Positions 1-10,669 of a stretch of 64,000 nucleotides of DNA are shown here, in pieces. Position numbers and translations under genes: made by a program. Numbering within the stretch: the first letter of the stretch is position 1; each line of letters starts with the position of its first letter. The stretch is from Yamagishiella unicocca (taxonomy: Eukaryota; Chlorophyta; Chlorophyceae; Chlamydomonadales; Volvocaceae), in contig BDSL01000013.1 of the NCBI GenBank assembly GCA_003116995.1, forward strand, positions 310,001 through 374,000, given 5' to 3'. A model generated the notes under the pieces. It did no database searches, had not been told where the DNA came from, and saw only the letters and a program-made list of their open reading frames with translations.

Positions 1-275
1 GCTCTCCTTTGTACGACCAACTGCCCAACGACCACGACACGTGCGTGCATCAACCGCCTGTCGTGTCCGTGCGCGTGTTCCCGCGTACGGGCCACCAACC
101 CCCCCACCAATACACCTGCAAGGGGGGTGACCCGATGTGCGCTGGCGGCCTTGACCGCTGTGACGTGCCCCCGACCCGCCACCCCACCCCATGTGGCCAA
201 TACGCGCGTTTCTGTGGCCCCCCCTCTCCCCCCGTCTTCCTTTTATCCCCCCCCGCCGTATCCTCACCCCAGTTC

Positions 276-370
276 TCCAGCATGCACCTCGAAACGTCTG
301 TCCCAAACGGTTTTTTACTCGCATCCACGGGTCTTCCTCAAATCCCCCCGCCGTCAACCCTGCGACGCAG
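276..370 (+). repeat. Dispersed intron-end repeat, type A, at septin intron acceptor
   Basis: Sense copy running into the acceptor AG at 369-370. It carries CTCCAGCATGCA, AAACGGTTTT and CACGGGTCTTCCTC, which recur in introns of other genes in the window. Confidence 0.5.
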
Positions 371-943
371 AGGCCACCGAGCCCCGCATCGCCACCCTGG
401 AGCGCAACCCGGCCCAGCTGTGCACCACCCTGCCCCCCCTGGAGCTGCCCGGCGACCCCGGCCGCCAGCTGCACGTGTCCCTCCTGGACGTTCCGGGTTA
501 CGACTGCGAACCCAACAAGGGTGGGGCGGGGCGGGGCGAGGGGCGCCACCTACCGTTGCAGCCCGCCACATCTCTTTGCCCGCTAAGCACATGCAGGCAA
601 CCGCAAGCCGCCTCGAAGCAGTCCCACCTCCCAGCCCCACCTCGGAGCCATCACTCTCGTACCTTTCGCCGCATCCTTTTCCCACATCCCCCTCCCTTTC
701 CCTCCTCCTCCTCCCCCTGCCCCCCCCCAGCCCTGTACCTGGCCAAGCTTCTGGAGTACGTCCTGTGGCAGTGCGAGCGAGACTACCGCGCCAGGTCCCA
801 GGCCAGCAGCCTCGCTGACGGCCTCGACCTCCCGCCGCCGCACTCGCTGTCGCTGTGCCTTTACTTCCTGCCACCACAGGAGTGAGTGCCGGCCAGCACG
901 GTACCGGGGGCACCGGCATCCCGGGGGGCACAAGTGCACTGAG

Positions 944-1001
<58 letters not shown>

Positions 1002-4000
1002 ACTCGAGACCAGGCCACCACCGCCTAGCAGCCACCACCAGCCTCTCGCGCCCGCAACCCTGGCGGCTCCGGAACCATGCCACGGCGGTGGCAGGTCGGA
1101 CGTACTTCATGTGTATCCATAGCCCCTGACCCGCCCCTCCCGCCCCCTCCCGCCCCCTCCCCGCTGCCCTCCCTTGTCCCACCGCTGCCGCCCCCTCCCT
1201 CCAGGGTTTCCGCCACCGACCGTGCCTTCATGTCGGCTCTGAGCCACGAGCTCCCTGTGCTGCCGGTGCTGGTGCTTGCGGCCCGGGCTGGGGGCGGGGA
1301 GGTGGCGGGGGCCGAGCCCGCAGAGGAGAGCCAGCTGGCGGCGCTGCGGCGGGAGGTGGTGGCCGCCATGATGTCGTACACCAGGAACGGTACGACGGGA
1401 GGCGCTGCTGGGTCTGTCCTGGAACTCGAGGGGGTGTGGGGGTTGGTTAGCGGTTGTGGTCCAGGAGCTTCCAACCGGAGATTCGCGAGTGACGCCGAAA
1501 CCCATGGTTGTTGGTCCCGCGGCCTTGGGGCGGGGGGGTGAGACCGGTGACACGAATAAACGACAAGATAGTGGGCGCATCCCCCTTGGGGAGGGGGGGT
1601 GACCCGCGCAAGCACGTGTCCCCCCCCCAATCGTTGCCGTACCCCCCCGCGGATCATCCTTTACCCCCCGGGGGGGGCCTCCGCGGTCCAAAGGAACAGC
1701 ACCTTCCAACACGAGCACCCGCCCCTCGCCGGTCCCGAACTGGTGACATCCTAAACAGGCAAGCCGGCGCCCATTTTTCCGCTGGAGCTGGAACCGGAGG
1801 TAGTGGACGCCGTCCTGGTTTCGGAGCCCACCCGCCCGGCTGCCCGGCTGCGCGCCCCCGTCAACGGCAGCGGCCTCCACGTGCTGGCGGTGCGCGATGA
1901 CGTCAGCTCGGAGGGCGAGGGCGAGGTGCAGGGCCGGCTGGAGCCGCACACGGGGGCGGCGCTGCTGCAGCGGCTGCTGAGCCAGTCGGTGGAGCCGGTG
2001 CTGCGGGGAGCTGCAGAGAGGTGTGTGTGAGGGGGGGCGGCTGCAAGGGGCGGGGAGGGGGCTGCAAGGGGCGGGGAGGGGGCGGGGGGGGGAGCTGCAA
2101 GGGGCGGGGAGGGGTCGAATTGGGTCTGCAATTAGGTGCATGTCGGAGCAGCCAGGATGAGCCGAGGGCTCGACTCAAAACCCTCCCTTCCCTCCTCTCG
2201 GCTCCCTACTCAACGGGCTTTCCTCACACCCCCTGTCAAACCCCCTGTCCCCTCTCCCCCCCTCCCCCCTTACCTCCCCCGGCCAGGTTTGAGGACTTCT
2301 GCCAGCGCTACGAGGCGTACGGCCACGACCTGATGGGCGTCCTGGCTGAAAGGGTCGAGCCCTACGAGGCGCCGCTGCGCCAGGCGGCCCGGATGGACGC
2401 AGCCGCAGCAGCAGCCGCATCAGCCGCAGCCGCGATGGCGAAGGTGGTCGACCAAGCGGCGGCCGCCGCGGCGCCGCCGCCGCCGGCACCCACTCAGTCC
2501 TCGGCGCCCACTCAGTCCGCTGCGCTCGCAGAGGAGGCGGAGCCGACGACTGCCACCCGGGTGCCAGTCGCCCCGCCGCCGCCGCCGCCTCAGGCCGCGG
2601 ATCAGCACGCAGCTGGCAAGAGGGAGCGGGACGACGATGCGGTGACGCGGGAGGAGGACGCGGAGGAGGCGGAGAGGCATGCCGCGAGGGCCCGCCAGGA
2701 GCACGCGAGGGCGGCGGCAGCACCCAGTGCCTCGGCGCCGGTAGCGGCGGCGGCGGCGGCAGCATCAGCGGCTTCCATCAAGCCGATGAATACGGATGTC
2801 GAGCGGGTGGTGGCGGACCTCGAGGCCCTTGTGGCCCAGCTGTCGGGGGAGGGGGTGGAGGCAGCCCAAGACGGCCCGGTTGCAGCCGCCGGGGTGGCGG
2901 CGGTCAGCGGCAGCAGCACGGGCAGCAGGGGCGTGGAGGGCGGCGAGGCGGCGGTCCGTGCGGCGGTGAGTCGAGCGGTGGCGTTCCCTGTCGCCGCTGA
3001 GGATGTGATGACGGAGCCGGTGGAGGTGGAGGAGACTCAGGAGACGGAGGAGACGGAGGCCGACAATGGCGGCGAAGGAGCGGCTGTAAGTGCAGCTGTC
3101 CAGCGCGTTATCGCCTCCGTCCTTGCAATCGCTGCTGCTGCGGCGGCGGCGGCGGAGCCCGCAGCTGAGACTGAGAAGGCCGTCGTCAGTGCAGCTGTCC
3201 AGCGCGTTATTGCCTCCGTCCTTGCAACCGCTGCTGCTGCTGCTGCGGCGGCGGAGCCCGCAGCTGAGGCTGAGAAGGCCGTCGTCAGTGCTGCTGTCCA
3301 GCGCGTTATTGCCTCCGTCCTTGCAACCGCTGCTGCTGCGGCGGCGGCGGGGGCGGGGGGCCCGGAGGTCCCGGCAGGGACGGCTGCAATCGGCGAGGAG
3401 GCGACGGCAGTCCGCGTCATCACGCAGCGCATCATCGCCGCCGCCCTTGCCTCCGAGGAGGCGGCGGCGGCGGCGGCGGAGCCAAAGGCACAGTCGCCGA
3501 CTGAGACAGCCGCCCTAAGTGACGAGGAGGCGGCAGTCCGAGCCGCCATGCGACGTGTCATGGCTGCCGTCCGCCGGTCGGAGGTGCAGGCCGCCACCTT
3601 GGCCGCCACCACAACCATCGCCACTTCCGCCCTCGCCGCCGCCAGCAGCAACGCGGCGGCTCTCGGCAGGATGGTGGCTCGGGGCCTGACCGTCCTCTAC
3701 ACAACCCTCGACACGGCTCGGACTGCCGCCGCCTCCGCCCTCAAGACAGCCGCAGCACTGACGCCGGCTCCGGCGGCGGCGACGGCCGCTTCCCGCAGCG
3801 GCGAAAGCGACGACGCCGCTGTTGTCGTACACCGAGTGGTGCAGCGGGCAGTGGCTGCGGTCCTCGCGGCTTCATCGCCGCCGCCGCCGCCTCCCACCGC
3901 CGCCGCCGCCGCCGCTGCGGCGGCCGCGGGCCCACTCGAGGACGGTCCCATCACGGATGACGACGCGGTGGTGTGCAGCCTGGTGCGGAGGGCGCTGGCT

Positions 4001-4351
4001 GCGGCGGTGGAGGCGGCTGGAGAGGGCGAGGCGGAGTCGGGGCAGGCGAGGCTGCGTGGTGCATGTGGGGGCCCCCGCTCCGCCGCCTCGCGGCTGCGGA
4101 TCTGGCAGCAGCGAGGGCGGGAGCTGCTGGTGACTCTGCCTGCGGCGGGGGGCAAGCGGCGGGCCGAGGTGGTGCAGTATGTGAGGGGCTTCTTGGCGCC
4201 CAGGCCCGGCAGCAGCGGCAGCAACAGCAGCAGCAGCGGCAGCGGCATCTACAGCAGCAGGACCGCTGCTGGTGTGGGTGTGGGCGTGGTGGGGCTGGCG
4301 GCGGGGACCTTTGTGTTGCTGTCGCTGAGGCACCGGCACAACCATCAGTAG
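371..4351 (+). CDS. Septin GTPase, 5'-truncated by window edge, with C-terminal transmembrane tail
   Basis: Five phase-compatible exons: 371-520, 731-881, 1205-1389, 1759-2020 and 2287-4351 (936 codons, then stop). The encoded order fits the septin G domain. DVPGYD is the G3 DxxG motif. A helix ending in CLYFLPP corresponds to the septin CLYFI strand. DRAFMSALSHELPVLPVLVL corresponds to the septin D-x-E-F-M-x-x-L block. Near 1925-2330, ALLQRLLSQSVEP and RFEDFCQRYEAY resemble the septin unique element. The P-loop exon lies left of the window. The G4 AKAD position reads AARA, so nucleotide specificity may be altered. After the G domain comes an Ala-rich extension of about 680 residues with repeated helical motifs, ending in a hydrophobic stretch (AAGVGVGVVGLAAGTFVLL) and a basic tail. 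Septins polymerise at membranes; a tail anchor here is inferred. Family call is firm, exact exon ends less so. Confidence 0.5.
945..1004. repeat. (CA)n microsatellite in septin intron
   Basis: About 60 bp of nearly perfect CA dinucleotides with scattered TA interruptions, inside the intron 882-1204. Confidence 0.5.
2029..2115. repeat. GC-rich ~21-24 bp tandem repeat in septin intron
   Basis: Three imperfect units built on GCTGCAAGGGGCGGGGAG, directly after the donor at 2021. Intronic and G-rich. Confidence 0.5.
3070..3345 (+). repeat. ~99-bp coding tandem repeat in septin extension
   Basis: Three near-identical in-frame units encode AAVQRVIASVLA followed by a poly-Ala/EPAAE linker. Weaker copies of the same motif lie on both sides, from about 2946 to 4020. 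Confidence 0.5.
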
Positions 4352-5035
4352 GGCGCGAGCGTACCAGGGGAGGGGGACGCGCCAAGCCAGCAGGTGATCC
4401 AGCGGATGGATCAGGCAAGGGCTCGATAGGGGGTTCGCCGTTGTGCGTTAGTGGGAGGGGCACTAGGCGGGGGGGGAGCACATTTGGGGTCATCAATTCC
4501 GTGCATGCGTGGTTGGCGGCGCAAGGCAGAAGGAAGGGCTGGGCGGTTCTTGCGGTCCAGTCGACCCTGTGGCAGTGAATGTCAAATAGATGGGTGCATG
4601 GGTGCCCTCGGCACAACATGCTGCTCCCCAGCTTGTGTTGTGCCATTCCATATGTGTGTGTGCTTCATTGGAGTGGAATCATGTAGATCATGGGTGTTGG
4701 CCGCAGGGATGTCGAGCATCGGCGCACGGAGGAACGTTGTTGTGGTTGTTGCTGCAGTCTTGGTTTTCTGCCTCGCCTGGTGTTGCGCCCATCAGCAGGG
4801 AAGGAGGGAAAGCGACATCCATTCGCGTCGGCGCCGCATCTGCATGTTTAGGTTGGGTTGGTTGCCGCAAGGCCAAGCTAGCTCGTAGGTATTTATTTGG
4901 TTCGCGCTGGCATATCATACATACAAGGCTGGAAAAGAGGTAATCCAACACCTCGTTGTCAGTCACAGCAAGTATCCCAGCAAGGGCCCAGAACGGGTCT
5001 GCATTCTTATTCCAGGCCGCTGCCGTATTTAAGCG

Positions 5036-5040
5036 TGTAA
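5036..5040 (+). terminator. TGTAA poly(A) signal, probable septin 3' end
   Basis: Canonical green-algal TGTAA about 685 nt after the septin stop. No closer TGTAA was noticed. Confidence 0.5.
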
Positions 5041-6376
5041 CCCGTCCCTGGGCTTTGGAAAGGGTGGCAGTTATTTGCCGTTGGTTGTTGTTGTCGAAGG
5101 GGCTGTGTCGCGTTTTGCGCGTCGGCCGTCCCTGCGTCTATTTTTTGCGTTGCGGCTTTGCGGATTGCGCCGTGATGACTAATTATGTCCATGGCTCAAC
5201 CGCAGGCGAAGTTGCCCGCGATCTGGTATTGGTGCGAGCAGGCGCGAAGCTCCTGCCGCAGCCTTTCCGTCACCGGTGTCAAATACGAGTAGTATTTTTT
5301 TCTATAACGAATAATATATATTGATACCGTACATGGCACCTTCTATAACTTTAGTTGTGGGTTTGAAGCCCCTGTAAGACCGGGGCAGCACGGGGCTGCA
5401 ATTGCTGCGTCTCGGCGCGTGCGGTCGCGTCCGAATGTTGTCTGGACTTCCGCCGCACGTGAGGTCGTTTAGTCCATATCGGGCGACACAAGGTGCCATG
5501 GCGGACGGGACAGCTTGGTTGTACAATCAGTTACATCTTGTAAATCGTCGAAAGAGCAAGCCGACCGTCGCCGCCACCAGTTCGTCCACTTCAGGATTGC
5601 GCACCGTTGCTTACCAGCATTGAAGTGGTACATACACGTGGTGTACGAACCCAGTTGGGGACATCAGTCGCGAGCAGCAGCATGCACACCCCGCTGCACT
5701 CCACCCCCCCTCTCACACACACACCCTCCCACATTTTTTTGTCGTGTAACCCCCCTCCCGCCTCCTATGCCACCCCCCTCCCGCCTCCTATGTCGTGTAA
5801 CCGGGTCTTCTCACCTCTCCACCCCCAGGGGCCACTAGACGCACTACCCAGGGGGGGGGCACTGGGTTATCCGCTGTGACATGAACCATGGGCCAGTTGG
5901 AAATGGCTGGAGGACCGTTTGGTCGTGATTGGGACCCCTTGCTTGCAAGCCTGCGGTGCCGCCGCCACTCGGAGTTGGTTGGCTGCACGATGCTGCTGCT
6001 GCTGCTGCTGTGCTGGTGGCGGTGGTGGTAGTGCGATGGGGAGCAGTACTGAGGTGTTAACTCAGCTGAAGTAGGACGGCGGCCTCGTCTCGAGGTGACC
6101 GGTGGGTTGTCCGCGCGTATGCTCGGCCCTCAGCAGTCCCTGGGCCCCCCTGGCGGGTCTTAGCGGCTCATGTACGAGCGATGACAATATGAACACCACC
6201 CCCCTCTTTCAGTTTTTGTGTAAGTGCTGTTAGCACGGGTTCGGGTTTCCTCCCAAGCCCCCCTTTGACGAGCAAACTGATTACGCCAGCATACCAGCAT
6301 CACGACAGGTCGTGCATTGAGTGCTCGTGTGCGCAACTTTGCAAGGTTGCGGGGGAGCCCTGGTCCCACTTGCGTC

Positions 6377-6512
6377 GACCTGCTTCCGCCTGCTTCCGCC
6401 TGCTTCCGCCTGCTTCCGCCTATTTCCGCCTGGTTCCGCCTGGTTCCGCCTAATTCCGCCCGGTTCATCCTGGTTCCAACTGGTTCGACCTAGTTCCGCC
6501 TGGTTCCACCTC
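6377..6512. repeat. Decamer minisatellite
   Basis: About 13 imperfect copies of TGCTTCCGCC, degenerating to TGGTTCCGCC/TAGTTCCGCC to the right. Intergenic. Confidence 0.5.
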
Positions 6513-6934
6513 CCAAGTGCGCGCTACGCAGCGATCGCTCGGGCAGCCGGTGACACATGTCCGGCAGCCGCTGCCTGCTGGCTGGCAACAACCGACCTCC
6601 CCCCTCCCTGGACTCGTGTCCTCCCACACCAGTCAAGAACTGCCTGGCTGCCCAGAGCCTCGAACCTACGCCCACAAACACCGCCTGCCACCCCAGCCCT
6701 CGCCCGGGTGATCTACACACCTGCCTCCCCTGCACCCGCCGCCCCCCATTTCATCTCTTACCCCCCCACCCGCACCCCCCGGCCAGTCTCTGCTCTCTCC
6801 TTCCTATGTCGGTTAACCGGGTCTCTCGCCACCCCCACCCGCACCCTCAGCCATCCACGGGTTTATTCTCACCCCGGCCATGGATTCGCCTTGGTTTGTC
6901 GGCCGTGGATTCACGGATATAATAATCCCTCCCC

Positions 6935-9900
6935 TCAGCCCCCGCCCCGCCGCAGCAGCGCGTTGTACGCCGCTGTTGCCCGGATGAAGGCGTCCTGCGC
7001 CCCCGCCTCTGCGCACTTGTCGGGATGAAGCGAGGCAGCCAAACGGCGGTAGGCCCTGCGCGCCTCCACAGCGGTGCAGCCCACCGGCAGCTGGGGGCCG
7101 GAGGTGTAGCGGCGAGCAGGAGGGGGGGAGAGAGAAGACCCGTTTACTCGGTACGGGAGACGGAAGAGGAAGGCTATCCTAACGAATAATTTGGGACACG
7201 CAGGCAGGCAGGTTGCTTGCAAGGAAACAAGCGGGGAGGATGGGCGGGGCAAGAGGGAGAGGTGACCACCCGTGGGGTTGGTTCATGGTGGTCGTGAAGA
7301 CACGCTGCGCTGTGTGGAGGGCGGTTGCGAGCAGGACGGGACTGCGGGCTCGCTCTTCCACTTCCCCAACTCCGATGAGTGTTAGGATGGACACGCCGCC
7401 CACTGCGGGGCGATGTGGTGGGGGGGTAGCTGCACATTGGCAGTTGGTGACTCGGTGAGACAGGTACGGGTCGGGGGGTTCGGGGGGGAGGTCGGTGGGG
7501 CGGTCGGGGCCGGCGCCCCTGCGCACCTCGAGCACTGCGTAGTCCGACGGCGCCCTCAGCACCCGCTGCACGTCCTCCTGACTCGCCAGCCTGATGGGGG
7601 GGGCCGCCCGCTGCACCACCCGCTCGCCCTCCGGGGCCGCCGCCTCCGCCAGCGCCGCCAGCCCCCGCGCCAGCTGGGCCCGCCGCTGCTCCGCCTCCGC
7701 CTGAAGCGCCGCCTGGGGCCGGGCCGGGGTGGGGTCGGGGTGGGGTCGGGGTGGGGTCGGGGTGGGGTCGGGGTGGGGTCGGGGTGGGGTCGGGGTGGGA
7801 TGAGCAGTTCGGGTTCAACGGTGGCAGTTGGCAGTTAGGACGGGAGCTAGAGCGCCTCACTGCTGACCTCAGCAGCACCGACGCACCACCCTACTCCCCC
7901 CCCCACACATCGCGCCCACCGCGCCCAGCCCGCCGACCTGCCCGCCACACTAATCCTTCCGGCCGTACGACACCTCCGGGCCGCCAGCGGGTCCCCAGCC
8001 ACCCCGACCAGGACGTCGGCCCTCTGCTTCGAACAGTGCAGTAGTGCAGTGGTGCAGTGGTAGGGGGGTCGTCTCCAGCGCATACCGGGCACCCGGCTTA
8101 AGCCAGTCACCCCAGACCCCCGGGCCGCGTACCGCCCACCAGCAGATGTACGGCCCGACACCGGAGCCCCGAGGCTCTCCCCCGCACCCCCCCACACCCA
8201 GGACAGCATGTACCCCTAAACCTGTGCACCAGACGGTTTCCTACTCGGCTTCATTCCTAGCCCACGAGCCTTCCTCACCCCCCAGGTCTGCCCTCCCTGT
8301 CACCACCTACCTTCCTGGCGTGCTCAGCCGCCTCCCTCGCCTCCTGGTCGGCCTGTTTGAGGTAGGAGGTGTGAGTGGGAGGTAGGAGGTGGAAGGGTTT
8401 GGAAGGGGGTGTGAGGGGAAGGGGGTGTGAGGAGAAGGGGGTGGGGGAGGGAGTAGGGGAGGGGGAGGGAGGGGAGCTGATGCAAGGGCGGAGTCGGGCG
8501 GGTGAGGTGGGAGGGAGCTAATGGCGCCTGAAGCGGGGCGGTCGCTTGCGGACCCCGGGGGGGGGGGTGGAGGCTCAAAAGGCAGGAGCGGGGGCCCCTG
8601 AGCCGCTGCTGGGGCGCAGCACCTCGGCCGCCGCAGCACCTAGGCCGCCGCAGCACCACCATCACGCACATCAACGTGCTTTATTAGGCAACACTGCAAC
8701 ACGCAGCGACAGGCTGACGGGCCGGTGCCCAAGGCGGGCTGTCGGGTTTCGGAGCCACACCGCTCACCGCCTCCTCCCCGGACTGGCTTCGGAACCCCCC
8801 CGCCCCCCCATCCCCACCGAAAGCCCCCCCAACCCCACCGGAACCCCCCCCCTATAAACCCTCACACACCGCCCGGTTCGCCCTTTTTCCGCGGTGTGTC
8901 GCTAAACCGCCCGGGGCTCTTGTTGGCGTTCGTCTAAAACACAGCAGCCGGGGGGGACACGTATGCCTAAACCAAGTTCTCCAGCATGCAATCCTACACG
9001 TGTGCACCAAACGTTTCCTAACCGGTTTTGCTGCTCAGTCCCGACCCACGGGTTTCCTCGCACCCCCCACCCCCCACCGCCCGCTCCGGGCATCCACGGG
9101 TCTTCCCCGAAGCCCCCGCCGCACCTTCCGCGCCCTCACCGCCGCCTCCTTCGCCGCCAGCTTCCTGCGCAACCGCTCCAGCGCCGCCTCCGTGTCGGCC
9201 AGCCGCGAGGCCGCACCCGCCCCCACCGCCCCCACCGCCCCCGCTGCTCCTGCACCCGCTGCTCCTGCACCCATCACCCCCGCTGCTCCTGCTCCCATCG
9301 CCCCCCCGGATGCTGTTGCTGGTGGCGATGCTGTTGCTGGTGGTGCTGTTGTTGCCGGTGGTGCTGGTGGTGCTGGTGGTGCTGTTGTTGCCGGTGGTGC
9401 TGGTGGTGCTGGTGGTGCTGTTGTTGCTGGTGGTGCTGGTGGTGCTGGTGGTGCTGTTGTTGCCGGTGGTGCTGGTGGTGCTGGTGGTGCTGTTGTTGCT
9501 GGTGGTGCTGGTGGTGCTGGTGGTGCTGTTGTTGCCGGTGGTGCTGGTGGTGCTGGTGGTGCTGTTGTTGCTGTTGTTGCTGGTGGTGCTGGTGGTGCTG
9601 TTGTTGCTGGCGGCGCTGGTTTCGCTCCTGCCTGGTCCGCTGACGCGGGAGCTGCCGCTGCTGCTGCACACCGCGACAACCCCGCTGCGGCTCCAGGGGG
9701 GCCGGCGCTGACCCGCGGGTCGGGGCGGCCCCCCCCCTGGCCGCCGGGCCCCCGAGCCGCCATGGAGGCCCCCGGCTCGGCCGCTGCGGAGCTCGCAGCC
9801 GCCGCCCCGCCGCGAGGGCGCTTGTACGGCCGCGACGTCGGGTCGTACACGGCTTCCGCATGCCATCCGGTGCCGGGGGCCGGCTTCGGAGCGCCCGTAG

Positions 9901-10384
9901 CCGCACCCGCTAAAGCAGGTCCAGCTGCACCAGCACCCTTCGGAGAGGATGAGGGGGTTCGAACCCGGGGTGTGTGATGTGCGTCGGCGGGGCTGAAGGC
10001 CGGGGCTGCGCCGGGCCCCGCCAACGCCACCGGTCGCAGCTGGTGGGGGCCCCTCGGCTGATGGGGCTGATGCGGCGGATGGGGGGGATGGCGTTGGTGG
10101 GGTGGATGAGGTTGCTGCGCCTGCTGCTGCTGTTGTTGCTGGGGTTCCTGTTGGTGGAGCGGCGGTCGGATGTGGAGCGGTGGCCCCGGCGCCGGACGCT
10201 TCAAGGCAGGGGCCGGCGGACCACCCACCGAGGAGCCAGCGGCACCGCGCGGCTGCTGTTGGTGTTGCGAGCCAAGCTGCGATTGTCCGTGAGGCTTAGG
10301 AGCGCCCTGTGGACCGGTCGCTTGGTTGGCCGGCGCTCCCGCTGCGCTCGGCGCATCGCTGCGGCGCCAAACGAGCGCCCCCAT
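6935..10384 (-). CDS. Coiled-coil protein with C-terminal J domain (class C J-protein)
   Basis: Four exons on the minus strand: 10384-9125, 8352-8311, 7712-7527 and 7090-6935, all phase 0, about 547 aa. The start is the first in-frame ATG at 10384. The N-terminal two thirds are low-complexity (Gln/Pro/Ala) and contain a 12-residue tandem repeat of the TTAPPAPPAPPA type. Residues ~395-480 form a charged coiled coil (ADTEAALERLRRKLAAKEA, then exon-2 ADQEAREAAEHARK). The J domain spans the last intron: DYAVLE joins LPVGCTAVEARRAYRRLA, with the HPDK signature at ~518-521 and a final helix. J domains stimulate Hsp70 ATPase; the client and compartment are unknown. A C-terminal J domain recalls auxilin, but the J sequence is not auxilin-like. 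An exon of fewer than ~50 nt could have been missed. Confidence 0.5.
7091..7205 (-). repeat. Dispersed intron-end repeat, type B, at J-protein intron 3 acceptor
   Basis: In gene sense it reads through a GTAAACGGGTCTTCTC-type core into a C-rich tract and the acceptor at 7092-7091, so it is a sense copy at an acceptor. Confidence 0.5.
7728..7799. repeat. GGGTGGGGTCG tandem repeat in J-protein intron
   Basis: Six or so copies of an 11-mer next to the exon at 7712. C-rich in gene sense, so it also serves as a long pyrimidine tract upstream of that acceptor. Confidence 0.5.
8205..8310 (+). repeat. Dispersed intron-end repeat, type A, at J-protein intron 2 donor
   Basis: Carries CACCAGACGGTTTCCTACTC and CACGAGCCTTCCTCACC. 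Antisense to the gene and adjacent to the donor at 8310. Confidence 0.5.
8960..9124 (+). repeat. Dispersed intron-end repeat, type A, at J-protein intron 1 donor
   Basis: Carries CTCCAGCATGCA, CACCAAACGTTTCC and two termini in a row, CACGGGTTTCCTCGCACC and CACGGGTCTTCCCC. Antisense to the gene, ending at the donor at 9124. Confidence 0.5.
9312..9612 (-). repeat. 36-bp coding minisatellite in J-protein exon 1
   Basis: About eight copies of a 36-bp unit, seen on the plus strand as blocks of GGTGGTGCT and GCTGTTGTTGC. On the coding strand each encodes a TTAPPAPPAPPA-like 12-mer. The period is a multiple of three, so length changes keep frame. Confidence 0.5.
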
Positions 10385-10669
10385 GGCGCCAACAGTCGTA
10401 ATTGCCTTCAAGATATCTCAAGAGTTGAATTTAATGCCTATTTGGGTTAACGTCCATTATGCGAGCTGAAGGATGTTCACAACCCGAACAGTTCGTATGC
10501 TCGTACACCTTCTCGTTAAAACGCGTGCGAGCCAAAAGTTGTTGCAAAGGCCAAAAAACGTAGTTAGCTGCTAGGAACGTAGAGGGATAGTAGGGATGGC
10601 AGAGTACGCAAAAATTACTTCGTGAAAGTTTTTGTAAGCGTGCGCTCTGGCCAGACGACGTGGCACGCC
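10385..10669. promoter_or_regulatory. Divergent promoter region, J-protein / EF-SAM protein
   Basis: 285 bp separate the two ATGs. It is visibly more AT-rich than its surroundings. No TATA box could be assigned with confidence; inferred from gene orientation only. Confidence 0.5.

Larger units (their letters stand above)
4352..6934. other. Septin 3'UTR and convergent intergenic region
   Basis: The region lies between the septin stop and the stop of the J-domain gene on the other strand. A TGTAA element at 5036-5040 is a plausible septin poly(A) signal. A short AT-rich patch lies near 5289-5330 and a CTG microsatellite near 5992-6010. Dispersed-repeat fragments lie at about 5770-5830 and 6780-6840. 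Open frames here are short and repeat-derived. I see no supported gene. Confidence 0.5.

Noticed and set aside
1..370. Possible septin P-loop exon in the first 370 bp
   Set aside because: No G-x-x-x-x-G-K-S/T in any plus frame; the stretch is intron-like and ends in a dispersed repeat.
4709..4888. Short frame with a hydrophobic start (MSSIGARRNVVVVVAAVLVF)
   Set aside because: Lies in the probable septin 3'UTR with no promoter or splice support.
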